DNA from: Thalassotalea nanhaiensis
GTDB lineage: Bacteria > Pseudomonadota > Gammaproteobacteria > Enterobacterales > Alteromonadaceae
NCBI RefSeq assembly: GCF_031583575.1
Contig: NZ_CP134146.1
Span: forward strand, 3,100,001-3,164,000
Reading direction: 5' to 3'
Length of the DNA: 64,000 bases
The position numbers and the translations under genes are program-made. Below the pieces are notes generated by a model, which searched no databases, was not told the DNA's origin, and worked only from the letters and a program-made list of their open reading frames with translations. This document shows, piece after piece, positions 18,043 to 27,432 of this stretch (the first letter of the stretch is position 1; every line of letters begins with the position of its first letter).

Positions 18043-20205
18043 ATGAAAGCACGTATATTAACGCCAATTGCGTTAGCCATTGCTCTTGCAGGTTGTAATT
18101 CAGCTACCACTGAAACAACAGCAAGCACCGAAGTAGCTCAGCAAACAGTAAATGTTGAAGCATCTAATCCGTTTTACCAAGAGTACGACACTCCGTTTGG
18201 TATTCCTCCATTTGAAAAAATCAAAATGGCGCATTACAAACCTGCGATGGAAAAAGGTATTGCAGAAATAGAAGCTGAAATTGCGGCAATTATTAACAAC
18301 CCGGCTGCGCCAACATTTGAAAACACAATTGAAGCGATGGAAAAAGGTGGCGACTTACTTGATAAAGTAACCAATACTTTCTACGGTTTAATTGGCTCGA
18401 TGTCGTCTCCGGAAATGCAGGCAATTTCAAAAGAAATGTCACCTAAATTCTCAGCAATGAGTGATGATATAAACCTAAACGACAAGTTATTCCAACGTGT
18501 TAAAGCTGTATTTGATCAAAAAGACTCATTAACGCTTAACACAGAGCAAAAAACATTATTAGAAAAGACCTATAAAGGCTTTGTTCGCGCCGGTGCAAAC
18601 TTAAACGATGCAGACAAAGAAACATTACGTGGTTTAAATCAACAGATTTCTTCATTAAGTATTCAATTTGGTGAAAATTTATTAAACGAAACCAACGGCT
18701 TTGAGCTAGTTATTGAAAACGAAAAAGAACTAGATGGTTTACCAGAAAGCATTGTTGCTGCGGCAGCTGCTACTGCAACCGCTAGAGGCCATGATGGTAA
18801 GTGGGTATTTACTACTCATCGTCCAAGTTTTTACCCATTTTTAACTTACTCAACAAACCGTAAGTTACGTGAACAGTTGTTCTATGCATATACGCATCGT
18901 GGCGATAATGACAATGCCAACGATAACAAAGCAATTGCTTCAGAAATGGCATCACTTCGTTATCAACGTGCGCAAGTACTAGGGTATAAAACTCATGCTC
19001 ACTACGTACTTGAAAACAACATGGCAAAAACGCCTGAAAATGCTTACGGATTATTAGACAAAGTTTGGCCAGCATCACTTAAACGCGCTAAGCAAGAAGT
19101 TGCAGATATGCAAGAGTTTGCTAATTCACAAGGTGCTGATTTTAAACTAGAAGCATGGGATTGGTGGTACTACTCTGAAAAAGTTAAAAAGATGAAATAC
19201 GCTTTAGACGAGTCAATTACAAAACCTTACTTTGAACTTAACAACACAATGCAAGGTGTGTTCTACACAGCAAACCAATTATGGGGCGTTGAGTTTAAAA
19301 AGCGTGATGACTTACCTAAGTATCACCCAGACGTAACTACTTATGAAGTGTTCGATAAAGACGGCTCTTCAATTGGTATTTACATGACCGACTTCTACGT
19401 GCGTGAATCAAAACGTGGTGGCGCTTGGATGAGCTCTTTCCGTAAACAATTCAAAATGTACGGCGAAAACGTTCAGCCTATTATTTATAACGTATTAAAC
19501 TACCCTGCTCCTGTAAATGGTGAGCCAGTGTTACTAACGTTTGATCAAGCATCTACATTATTCCATGAATTTGGCCATGCTATCCAAGGCTTGTTATCTG
19601 ACGGTTACTACCGTTCATTAACAGGTACATCTTTGCCTCGCGATTACGTGGAATATCCTTCACAAGTGATGGAAAACTGGATGACCGAGCCACAAGTGTT
19701 GAATAATTTTGCTAAACACTACCAAACAGGTGAAGTGATTCCAGCTGAATTAGTAGAAAAAATTCAAGCCTCTGGTAAGTTCAACCAAGGTTTTGCTACT
19801 ACTGAGTACATGGCAGCGGCTTTACTTGACTTAAAATGGCACACGCTTGAAACAGCTGAGCTACAAGATGCAGATAAATTTGAAGCTGATACGTTAGCTG
19901 AATTAGGTTTAATTAACGAAATCGCACCTCGATATCGTTCAACTTACTTCTCACACATCTTCGCTGGTGGATACTCATCAGGTTACTACGGCTACATTTG
20001 GTCAAACATCTTTGATGCCGATACATGGGAAGTATTTAAAGAGAAAGGTATCTTTAACCAAGAAGCTGCTACAGGCTATCGCGTAAACGTACTGCAAAGT
20101 GGTGGTACTGAAGATCCGATGACAATGTACAAGCGCTTTAGAGGTAAAGAGCCAAACCCTGTATACTTACTTGAACGTCGTGGTTTAGTACCTGAGAGCA
20201 AGTAA
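18043..20205 (+). CDS. dcp-like: M3-family metallopeptidase, lipoprotein (peptidyl-dipeptidase Dcp type)
   Basis: 720 aa. The start M-K-A-R-I-L-T-P-I-A-L-A-I-A-L-A-G-C-N carries a lipobox (L-A-G-C), so the protein is probably lipid-anchored in the envelope. The zinc site H-E-F-G-H is at 508-512, with L-F-H-E-F-G-H-A-I-Q-G typical of thimet/Dcp peptidases; length fits Dcp. It would trim oligopeptides entering or leaving the periplasm. GGGG lies upstream of the start. A clear terminator follows, so it is monocistronic. Confidence 0.93.
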   Translation: MKARILTPIALAIALAGCNSATTETTASTEVAQQTVNVEASNPFYQEYDTPFGIPPFEKIKMAHYKPAMEKGIAEIEAEIAAIINNPAAPTFENTIEAMEKGGDLLDKVTNTFYGLIGSMSSPEMQAISKEMSPKFSAMSDDINLNDKLFQRVKAVFDQKDSLTLNTEQKTLLEKTYKGFVRAGANLNDADKETLRGLNQQISSLSIQFGENLLNETNGFELVIENEKELDGLPESIVAAAAATATARGHDGKWVFTTHRPSFYPFLTYSTNRKLREQLFYAYTHRGDNDNANDNKAIASEMASLRYQRAQVLGYKTHAHYVLENNMAKTPENAYGLLDKVWPASLKRAKQEVADMQEFANSQGADFKLEAWDWWYYSEKVKKMKYALDESITKPYFELNNTMQGVFYTANQLWGVEFKKRDDLPKYHPDVTTYEVFDKDGSSIGIYMTDFYVRESKRGGAWMSSFRKQFKMYGENVQPIIYNVLNYPAPVNGEPVLLTFDQASTLFHEFGHAIQGLLSDGYYRSLTGTSLPRDYVEYPSQVMENWMTEPQVLNNFAKHYQTGEVIPAELVEKIQASGKFNQGFATTEYMAAALLDLKWHTLETAELQDADKFEADTLAELGLINEIAPRYRSTYFSHIFAGGYSSGYYGYIWSNIFDADTWEVFKEKGIFNQEAATGYRVNVLQSGGTEDPMTMYKRFRGKEPNPVYLLERRGLVPESK

Positions 20206-20262
20206 ATTCAATTGAAGAGAACCAATCTTTGAAGCACTCATACTAGATTGGCATCTTGTCAT

Positions 20263-20290
20263 AAAAACCCGCTAAGTTAGCGGGTTTTTT
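20263..20290 (+). terminator. intrinsic terminator after the M3 peptidase gene
   Basis: AAAACCCGCTAA-G-TTAGCGGGTTTT stem followed by TT; the mirrored A run means it can also end the convergent minus-strand gene. Confidence 0.9.
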
Positions 20291-20301
20291 ATTGAGTTAA
20301 T

Positions 20302-21054
20302 TTAACTCATGTTGGCCTTTCTATTTTTCAATAACCAGTAAACCCAATACCCCGCCAATGCAGACAATAAGTGCTTCATTGTATGACCACTTATAACGCC
20401 TGTTAATTCCAAAATAGGTTCATCATAAACCTCACTAAACTTAGCTAGTGCATAAAACAAAAAAATAAATATGCATGAGTATTGGTGACTATATTGCCAT
20501 TTATACTTAATCAACATGATGGGCAACAAAACCAGAGGAAGGTATTGAGTTAACAGGTAAAAACGCATATCGCCATGCATAAAATGCTCGGAAATGCCCC
20601 AATATATAACACCAGAAACTCCTAACCCCACTAACGGTAGCAGAATTTTACGGGCTAACCTTACTGACACTAGTTCACCAACAAACGCCGTAAATAACGC
20701 CATAAAGCTTATCGCAATAGCCAATCGGTCAAACACTAACGTGAAGTTATTCGGTTCAATATGGTAATAACTAGAGCCGATAAACGTCAACATAAGGCCG
20801 ATGAAAAACAATTGATAACTGGGTAAAACACTTATGTCGCAGTATTTTTCCGGTTTATTTAATAAAGCTGTAAGACCAATTAAACCAACAATAAAAAATG
20901 CGATGTTAGAAATTACATTTAGCGCGTTTGGAATAAAATACAGAGCTTGCTGATCGGCAAATTGATGATACTGCGGTTCTTGTGCCAATGGCGGTACAAG
21001 TAAAAGAAACATGACTAATGCCAAACTGCCAAAAATTAAATAGTTTTTGTTCAT
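20302..21054 (-). CDS. ceramidase-like (CREST superfamily) membrane protein
   Basis: 250 aa from ATG 21054 (AAGG six bases upstream); an upstream in-frame ATG at 21099 adds 15 residues that do not look like part of the protein. Seven hydrophobic segments. The motifs S-S-Y-Y-H with a following D-R-L-A-I, and the C-terminal S-G-H-T-M-K-H-L, contain the His/Asp/Ser residues that bind zinc in alkaline ceramidases and other CREST hydrolases. The likely role is hydrolysis of an amide or ester in a membrane lipid; the substrate is not determined. Confidence 0.75.
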   Translation of the reverse strand: MNKNYLIFGSLALVMFLLLVPPLAQEPQYHQFADQQALYFIPNALNVISNIAFFIVGLIGLTALLNKPEKYCDISVLPSYQLFFIGLMLTFIGSSYYHIEPNNFTLVFDRLAIAISFMALFTAFVGELVSVRLARKILLPLVGLGVSGVIYWGISEHFMHGDMRFYLLTQYLPLVLLPIMLIKYKWQYSHQYSCIFIFLFYALAKFSEVYDEPILELTGVISGHTMKHLLSALAGYWVYWLLKNRKANMS

Positions 21055-21248
21055 AATCGACCTTGTAAGTAGTGACTCATAAATAACATCTTGATTCACT
21101 TCTTAAGAGCAGGTTTTATGCCACCTAGCACCACCGTGTAAACGCCTGAATTTTATACATTAATTCCAATCAACAATAATAAATATTATACAAACATACA
21201 AAAATGTACATTTAAACTACACTTTTACCTGTTAGACAATTTTAGTAC

Positions 21249-22733
21249 ATGGTAGGGGCTATGCAAAATTTAACAGCTGTAGAGTATACGTTTTTTTCAA
21301 AATTCATTCGTGCGGTGTTATCAAACCCGTTTACCGATGAGCGAAAAATTTTAAGTGATCTGATTTCCAAAAATTACTTTCCAGAAAAAGATTCAAAAGT
21401 ACACTTTTTCAAAAAACTGCAACCTTTGCTTAATGAGAACATCGATAAACTCGACAAACGTGGCTTTAAACAACTAAGTGATTTTAGCGGCATGGAGAGT
21501 AGACTGATTTATTTTTCATACATAGTTGCCATCTATTTAAACTTTGTCGATGACTTTGATGAGTTTATTAATCACCAATCAAATAATAAAAACGCCAGTC
21601 TGGCATTTCCCAAAGGGCAAGAGATATTAGTTCAATTAGAACAACGCGGTTTTTCAGCTAAAGAATCTTTACGCTTGCTTGAGCTTTATTACCAATTTCG
21701 ACGAGCCTATTTATTTCTTAACAACGGCCTTGTCGGGCAAAGTCAGAGCATGGCCAAGCTGAGAGTTGAGTTATGGAATAACTTATTTACCTTTGATGTG
21801 CCAAATTACCATCAAAGCTTGTGGAATCAAATGGAAGATTTTTCACTATTTATATTAGGTGAAACAGGTACTGGTAAAGGTGCAGCAGCCAGAGCCATAG
21901 GTTTATCAGGACACATTTTATATGACAAAAACACAGGATGTTTCAGAGATAATTTTCAAGATATTTATGTTGAAGCGAATCTATCTCAGTATTCAGAAAA
22001 TTTAATTGAATCAGAGTTGTTTGGTCATAAAAAAGGTGCATTTACTGGCGCCTTTGAGCAATACCAAGGCCTATTCAACCAATGTAAACTAAACGGTTCA
22101 TTGTTTTTAGATGAAATTGGCGACATAAGTGAAAACATTCAAATAAAGTTATTAAAGGTGCTACAAGAAAGAGTTTTTACCCCAGTAGGAAGCCATAAAT
22201 CAGAAGCGTTTCATGGCAGAATAATTGCTGCAGCAAACCAACCTTTACAGGAGCTTCGTCAAAATAACAAACTAAGAGACGATTTTTACTATCGCTTATG
22301 CTCAGACATTATTGAAATACCAACCCTTAGACAACGCCTGTCTGAATCTTCTGATGAATTGGTAATATTAACCAGAGAGCTGGTAAAACGCATTTGTCAT
22401 CAAGAAGATGAAAACATTGTTTCATTGGTTATTGAGTCGCTAAACAAACACGTGAGTAAAGATTATCATTGGCCAGGTAACGTTCGTGAACTTGAACAAG
22501 CCATTCGGAGAATTATCCTCAGAGGTAGCTATCATGGCGATACTTTACGAATACAAGGCAATAATAGTGTAGATAATATTATGCAACTTATGGCGGATTC
22601 AAATATAGATGTTAAAGAGCTAACCATACGGTATTGCCAGAGTTTATACGAGCAGCTGAATACCTACGAAGCCGTTGCCTTAAAAACTAATTTAGACCGA
22701 AGAACGGTAAAAAAACATGTGACTGGTGAATAA
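21249..22733 (+). CDS. sigma-54-dependent transcriptional activator with unusual N-terminal domain
   Basis: 494 aa. The AAA+ core has Walker A G-E-T-G-T-G-K-G at 204-211, the sigma-54 contact loop G-A-F-T-G-A at 263-268 and Walker B L-F-L-D-E-I-G-D at 285-292. A short Fis-like helix-turn-helix closes the protein (about 472-491). The first 200 residues are not a receiver, PAS or GAF domain that I recognise; they are helical and acidic or aromatic-rich, perhaps an atypical sensory domain. The initiation codon is unclear because two ATGs (21249 and 21258) both lack a good ribosome site. It is monocistronic and convergent with the decarboxylase gene. Confidence 0.85.
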   Translation: MVGAMQNLTAVEYTFFSKFIRAVLSNPFTDERKILSDLISKNYFPEKDSKVHFFKKLQPLLNENIDKLDKRGFKQLSDFSGMESRLIYFSYIVAIYLNFVDDFDEFINHQSNNKNASLAFPKGQEILVQLEQRGFSAKESLRLLELYYQFRRAYLFLNNGLVGQSQSMAKLRVELWNNLFTFDVPNYHQSLWNQMEDFSLFILGETGTGKGAAARAIGLSGHILYDKNTGCFRDNFQDIYVEANLSQYSENLIESELFGHKKGAFTGAFEQYQGLFNQCKLNGSLFLDEIGDISENIQIKLLKVLQERVFTPVGSHKSEAFHGRIIAAANQPLQELRQNNKLRDDFYYRLCSDIIEIPTLRQRLSESSDELVILTRELVKRICHQEDENIVSLVIESLNKHVSKDYHWPGNVRELEQAIRRIILRGSYHGDTLRIQGNNSVDNIMQLMADSNIDVKELTIRYCQSLYEQLNTYEAVALKTNLDRRTVKKHVTGE

Positions 22734-22747
22734 TGCACATCAGTATT

Positions 22748-22790
22748 AAATTTAACAATATCGACTATGAAATCGAATATTGTTAAATTT
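22748..22790. repeat. 17-bp inverted repeat between convergent genes
   Basis: AAATTTAACAATATCGA and its complement with one extra A, separated by eight bases. Long, AT-rich, without a T run; could be a weak bidirectional transcription end or a protein-binding site. Confidence 0.6.
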
Positions 22791-22824
22791 GATCATATGT
22801 TTTGATGTAAGACCTTACACAAGA

Positions 22825-24618
22825 TTAACTTTTAATATTCTGCCATTGTTTCATTGCCTCTGGATTTCCGTTTTTTGCTTGAATATATAAATTCAGCATT
22901 TTTATTTCGTGGCATTGATACTGTGGAGCCGTGTCGGCAGGTACTTCAATTAATGTTATACCTTTATTTTCTCTAACCGATTGTTCGAAGACTTGAGTAA
23001 ACTCAGCAATAGTTTCACAGTGAAACCCTTTACCGCCATAGGCACTTACGAGTTTAATAACATCAAAGTCTGGTGTTGAACAATGATATATGTCCCCTTC
23101 TCCACTTTTACCTAAATGATAAATATCGTTTCTCATGTAAATTATAATTAGGCTTGATTGATCTTTTTGCAGATGTATTAATTCGTTCAGCTGAAAATGA
23201 AAGCCGCCATCTCCGGTGATCAATACCGCGATGTCATCTGTTTCTTGTTTCTGTATTTCATTACAAATAGCTCGAGCGTAAGGCAAGCTAGTTCCCATAG
23301 CAGCATACCAGGGGTTTGTAATCCAACTTCTACCAATAGTTGCTTTCTTAGTGGTTAAGCCATAAGAAGCAAAGTATGAATTGCCAATTTCTGGAATGTA
23401 AACAAATGGTTTGCGAGTGTTTTTTTGAATGTTGTTAAGTACTGCAGAAAGGTTATGAAAATCAATTTTTGCTGAATCGTCAAACTCTTTTGCTTCTTTA
23501 GCAGGCAGTGTTATATCAAATTTATTAATACCTGATGTTAATAAGTTTGCAAAAATATTTATTATTTCTTGCTGGTTTTGTACCGTCCCTTTGATTGTGG
23601 TTTTATTTTCAAAAGAGTCAATTTGGTGTGTCCCGGTATTAAAGGCTGAGTTAGTATCTTGCGCATGAATACTGGTGTCGACTTCAATAATGTAATCTGC
23701 CTGTTGCTCAATATAATCTCGATTTTCAGGTAAGCTGAATACTCCGTTATATGTGCCAAGCGATAACGGATCATACTCGTCGAATAACCCTTTGGCTAAC
23801 CAAGTTGTCGCGTAAGGAATATTATAGGTATGGCAAAATTCCATTAATTGGCCGCGCAGCTGCTTATTAAGCTTTACATTTTCACCTATAAACACTAAAG
23901 GTTTTTTAGCTGCATGTAATTTTTTTACTATGTGGCTGGCAATCAAGGCTTCGCCCTGTAGCACAAAATTGTTTTTGTTAAGCTGATTTATATTTTTTGG
24001 TAATGCGATTGCTTGTGTTTTTTGGAATATTAAATCTCTTGGGATCTCAATGAACACAGGTTCTTTATTTAAATAAGCGTGGCTAACAAGTTGGAAAAAA
24101 CGTTCTGCGGCCATATTGGGTTGCCCCAAGGAACGCGCTCCCTGTAACCGTTCAGCTTTCATCCCTAACGAACGAAACGATTCTAATGCACAATCGTAGT
24201 TTGCTCGCCAGGTGGAAGATGATGCAACAGTGTGGTGGATGGTGTGATTTGAGATTTCATTTTCGCCCGGCGCACCGGATATAAATATTACTGGTAATTT
24301 TTCTGTGATCGCCAAAGCTGCAGCACTGGTACAAGGCAAGCTTCCAACTGTGTAAGTGGTAAGCGCCACACCAATACCCTTAATTTCAGCATGCCCGCAA
24401 GCGTTGAAGCCGGCATGCATCTCGTTGCTTGAAGGCGAAAGGGTTATGTTAGAGCTTAAAGCGGAAATAAGGTTTGCGGCAAAATCCCCTCCTACACCAT
24501 ACAATTGATCACAGCCGAAAAACTGCAACACATTAACAAGTGCATCCCCCAATTGTGGTAACGTTTTACTGTAATCCCCACCAAAATTATTTTGGTAATG
24601 TACGTTTATATCTGTCAT
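22825..24618 (-). CDS. thiamine-diphosphate 2-oxoacid decarboxylase (IPDC/PDC type)
   Basis: 597 aa with the three-domain layout of ThDP decarboxylases. Glu66 (S-S-N-E-M-H) is the cofactor-activating glutamate, the catalytic His pair is at 128-129 (T-I-H-H-T), and the ThDP/Mg site runs from G-D-G-G-F-H to R-N-D about 27 residues later (about 465-495). The HH pair places it with pyruvate, indolepyruvate or phenylpyruvate decarboxylases rather than acetolactate synthases. The preferred oxoacid is unknown. GGGGG four bases before ATG is the ribosome site. The neighbouring sigma-54 activator is a plausible regulator, but this is only positional. Confidence 0.85.
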   Translation of the reverse strand: MTDINVHYQNNFGGDYSKTLPQLGDALVNVLQFFGCDQLYGVGGDFAANLISALSSNITLSPSSNEMHAGFNACGHAEIKGIGVALTTYTVGSLPCTSAAALAITEKLPVIFISGAPGENEISNHTIHHTVASSSTWRANYDCALESFRSLGMKAERLQGARSLGQPNMAAERFFQLVSHAYLNKEPVFIEIPRDLIFQKTQAIALPKNINQLNKNNFVLQGEALIASHIVKKLHAAKKPLVFIGENVKLNKQLRGQLMEFCHTYNIPYATTWLAKGLFDEYDPLSLGTYNGVFSLPENRDYIEQQADYIIEVDTSIHAQDTNSAFNTGTHQIDSFENKTTIKGTVQNQQEIINIFANLLTSGINKFDITLPAKEAKEFDDSAKIDFHNLSAVLNNIQKNTRKPFVYIPEIGNSYFASYGLTTKKATIGRSWITNPWYAAMGTSLPYARAICNEIQKQETDDIAVLITGDGGFHFQLNELIHLQKDQSSLIIIYMRNDIYHLGKSGEGDIYHCSTPDFDVIKLVSAYGGKGFHCETIAEFTQVFEQSVRENKGITLIEVPADTAPQYQCHEIKMLNLYIQAKNGNPEAMKQWQNIKS

Positions 24619-24820
24619 TAATCCCCCTAAAGACCGATCTTTTTTTGTTATTATTTTGATCGAAAAATGTTAAGTGTGGAGGTATTTTCGTCGATAATAT
24701 TTTTGTAAGGTTGCGCTGTATCAATAATTCAGGTGATAGAGTTTAGACTGTGCTGTATTCACTTAATTATTTGGAAAGAATATTTTACATCCATATCCTG
24801 CTCAATTCATTTCTGGATAT

Positions 24821-24853
24821 AAAAAAGCCCCCTAATTGCTAAATGAGGGGGCT
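24821..24853 (-). terminator. intrinsic terminator of the Ig-like lipoprotein gene
   Basis: AGCCCCCT (24826-24833) and AGGGGGCT (24846-24853) pair; on the minus strand the stem is followed by TTTTTT. It lies just past the end of the lipoprotein gene. Confidence 0.88.
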
Positions 24854-24871
24854 GATAACTACATGAAGTAA

Positions 24872-27190
24872 TTAGTCACTAATTAAAATTGAAGCCTTGG
24901 TTTGTGTACCAGACGGCGCTGTAATTGTAACCGTCAATGGTCCGGTATCAGCTACTTCCTCGGCATCGTCTGATTTTTTAATCACAACGCTACACGATTC
25001 AAAGCCAAGGCTCGAAGAGTTCAATACGGTACAACTGCTAGGACCAACGATTACGCCATTACTTGCAGAGAAGTTGACCGTAGTGCCTGCTGGCATTCGA
25101 CCGTTATGCAGATCAGTAAAATTAGCAATCACAGTGGCAGGACCATTGGCAATATCTACCGTTTGAAAATAACTATTGATGTCTTTATTATTTAAACCAC
25201 TTTCGATTAAACCAATTACGGCGTACGAACCTGATTGCAATATAGTAATGTTTTGCCAAATAGGAATTAACTGTTTGGTACAACCTTGCCCTTCAACTGG
25301 ACATAAAACAGTATTAACCATTTGGTTACCCTGCCAGTCATAACGACCATTAGAATTAAAATCTACATACTCTTCATTATCGCCACCATTTTGATGACAA
25401 ACAAAGCCAGTATCTGCGTGGCAAGCATCGATTTGCTCTTGCGCACCAACTTCTAATGTCCCATCACTGTATCGACCGCCATAGAAACCATCTTCATTAT
25501 CATCTCTAAAACCTTCGGCAGGTAAATCCTGAAACGCTTCATTTTCGTCATACAGACCATTGCCATTACTATCAGAGAAGCTTTCTTCACCAATTAAATG
25601 AGCAAAAATAGTTATTCTATTGCCATAAACAGAGCCAAGTCCGCCCCACATTGATGGCATATCTACTGTTGCTAGCTGACCGTTATCGTATGGGCATGGC
25701 ACAATGTCGTTCGTTGAATTTAAGTTTGTATTTACACCATTTTGATCTAAACAATCCATACCATCTCCCAGCCAGCGGCTAAAAGTATTAGGCTCTCTGA
25801 AATCAGGAATTGGTGTTCTAGGATTAGAGCTTGTCCAAGTAACGACACAACGGCCATTAGTGGTTTTACACGCTGGCTCAATTTGACCAAACTCAGTAGT
25901 AAATGCAATAGCTGTACCATCTGGAACCGGGTTATTAAAATGATCAGCTACATGTGCAGTGACCTGCACTTGCACACCATCAATTAACCATGTTTCCGGA
26001 TTTAAATTAGAAACAGCCAGACTAAAGCTATTAGAATCTGCAACACCTGATGAGATGACCAGCAGATCTGAAACGGTAGACAAATCTGGATTAGACACTA
26101 AGGTAGCAATAACTCTTATTGTTGACGCAACATGCCCAGATTGGACAATAACGTCAACAAAGCCATCGGCGTTGGTTTGTGCACTTGTATAATTTAAAGA
26201 AATATTACCTACTTGCGATGACAATTCAAACATCACTTCTTCATAAGCAGCCGGATTCCCCGTTACATCAAGCACTTGAAAAGTTAATACAGAGGTTTCA
26301 CTGCGAGTAACTCCACCGCCACTACCTCCGGTTCCCTGTAAAGCGATAAATTCATTTGATGCTCCGATAAAATTGATACTGCCAGCAGTAGCGTCTTGCA
26401 CATCAATGACTACACTGGAGCTAAGCAGTTGACTACCGACCTTGGCGTTTACTTCTATAGTATCGGCTTGTCCACAGGCAATATCTTTATAAGTAGATTG
26501 CGCGGTCCCGTTCACACTGACAACAACGGATTCAATTGTTGCTAAACCTGCTGCTACACATACAGAAGAAAAATTCACCACTACCGGTTCATTATAGGAT
26601 GTCGCATTATCGTCATCGTTGATAGTTACACTAACAGTTGATGTTCCTGTTGCACTTATCGATGCTGGTGAAGCAACTGCCTCAGACATAGAGACGTTAG
26701 TAGTTTCAGCGCTAACTGAAAAGTTCATACTCGCCGACAAGCCGCCACCAGAAGCAATTATCGTATCAGCCCCTGCTTGATTCCCTGCACTGAGAATAAT
26801 AGACGCAACGCCATTTTCATCAGTTAACACAGTCCCAATAGCAGGGTCTAGTACACCAAGGTTATATTGCATGGAAAACGCTATTAATACGCCAGCTTGC
26901 GGCTGTTCATCAATAAGCATGGTTGCACTTACAACAACAGGGCTGCCTGTAACAACATTTAAGGTTTCAACACCCAAACTATCAGCCATTGTAACGTTGA
27001 AACTAATTACCTCTTCAACAGTTGTTGTGACAGTATCATCAGAGGAGGTATCGGTTGAAGTATCGGTTGAGTTATCTGTGCCATTAAGATGGGCGGCTAT
27101 ATTTTCCGGACTTGGTTCATCACCTTCACAACCAACCAACAGAAACAAGATCACAAATAAAGAAGTTAACACTTTGATGGTGTAGTTCAT
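24872..27190 (-). CDS. large lipoprotein with bacterial Ig-like (BIG_1/invasin-type) domains
   Basis: 772 aa from ATG 27190 (AAGGA eight bases upstream); an ATG seven codons earlier is less likely. Lipobox L-L-V-G-C-E-G near residue 21, then an Asp/Thr/Ser-rich linker. Repeated segments of the type G-x-P-V-x-V-S-A-T, D-x-x-G-V-A-S-I and N-A-D-G-F-V-D-V-I-V are those of BIG_1 Ig-like domains. Two Asp/Asn-rich loops near the middle (S-D-S-N-G-N-G-L-Y-D-E-N and D-F-N-S-N-G-R-Y-D) look like calcium-binding turns. Probably an outer-membrane-anchored surface protein; adhesion is suggested only by domain type. Confidence 0.8.
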   Translation of the reverse strand: MNYTIKVLTSLFVILFLLVGCEGDEPSPENIAAHLNGTDNSTDTSTDTSSDDTVTTTVEEVISFNVTMADSLGVETLNVVTGSPVVVSATMLIDEQPQAGVLIAFSMQYNLGVLDPAIGTVLTDENGVASIILSAGNQAGADTIIASGGGLSASMNFSVSAETTNVSMSEAVASPASISATGTSTVSVTINDDDNATSYNEPVVVNFSSVCVAAGLATIESVVVSVNGTAQSTYKDIACGQADTIEVNAKVGSQLLSSSVVIDVQDATAGSINFIGASNEFIALQGTGGSGGGVTRSETSVLTFQVLDVTGNPAAYEEVMFELSSQVGNISLNYTSAQTNADGFVDVIVQSGHVASTIRVIATLVSNPDLSTVSDLLVISSGVADSNSFSLAVSNLNPETWLIDGVQVQVTAHVADHFNNPVPDGTAIAFTTEFGQIEPACKTTNGRCVVTWTSSNPRTPIPDFREPNTFSRWLGDGMDCLDQNGVNTNLNSTNDIVPCPYDNGQLATVDMPSMWGGLGSVYGNRITIFAHLIGEESFSDSNGNGLYDENEAFQDLPAEGFRDDNEDGFYGGRYSDGTLEVGAQEQIDACHADTGFVCHQNGGDNEEYVDFNSNGRYDWQGNQMVNTVLCPVEGQGCTKQLIPIWQNITILQSGSYAVIGLIESGLNNKDINSYFQTVDIANGPATVIANFTDLHNGRMPAGTTVNFSASNGVIVGPSSCTVLNSSSLGFESCSVVIKKSDDAEEVADTGPLTVTITAPSGTQTKASILISD

Positions 27191-27432
27191 TAAATTATTC
27201 CTTAATATCATTCTGTAAGCTACAGCCCTTTGCTACAGATATTTTTTTTGTAGTCTTTTAGCTTAGTTGAATTAAAGGTTAACTTTCTAAAATCAATTAA
27301 AAACGCAATCTGATGACATAATATGCAATATTATGAAGTAATTAAGTAAGGAGGGTGACTGATTAAACAGAAGTGCTAATGGCAGTTGTTAACAATAACA
27401 ATTGCCATATTTATACTCTCAGTGTGTATAAA

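Noticed and set aside
24872-27190. complementary-strand genes over the Ig-like lipoprotein
   Set aside because: Several open frames on the plus strand are shadows of its Ser/Thr-rich coding; none has a ribosome site or domain.
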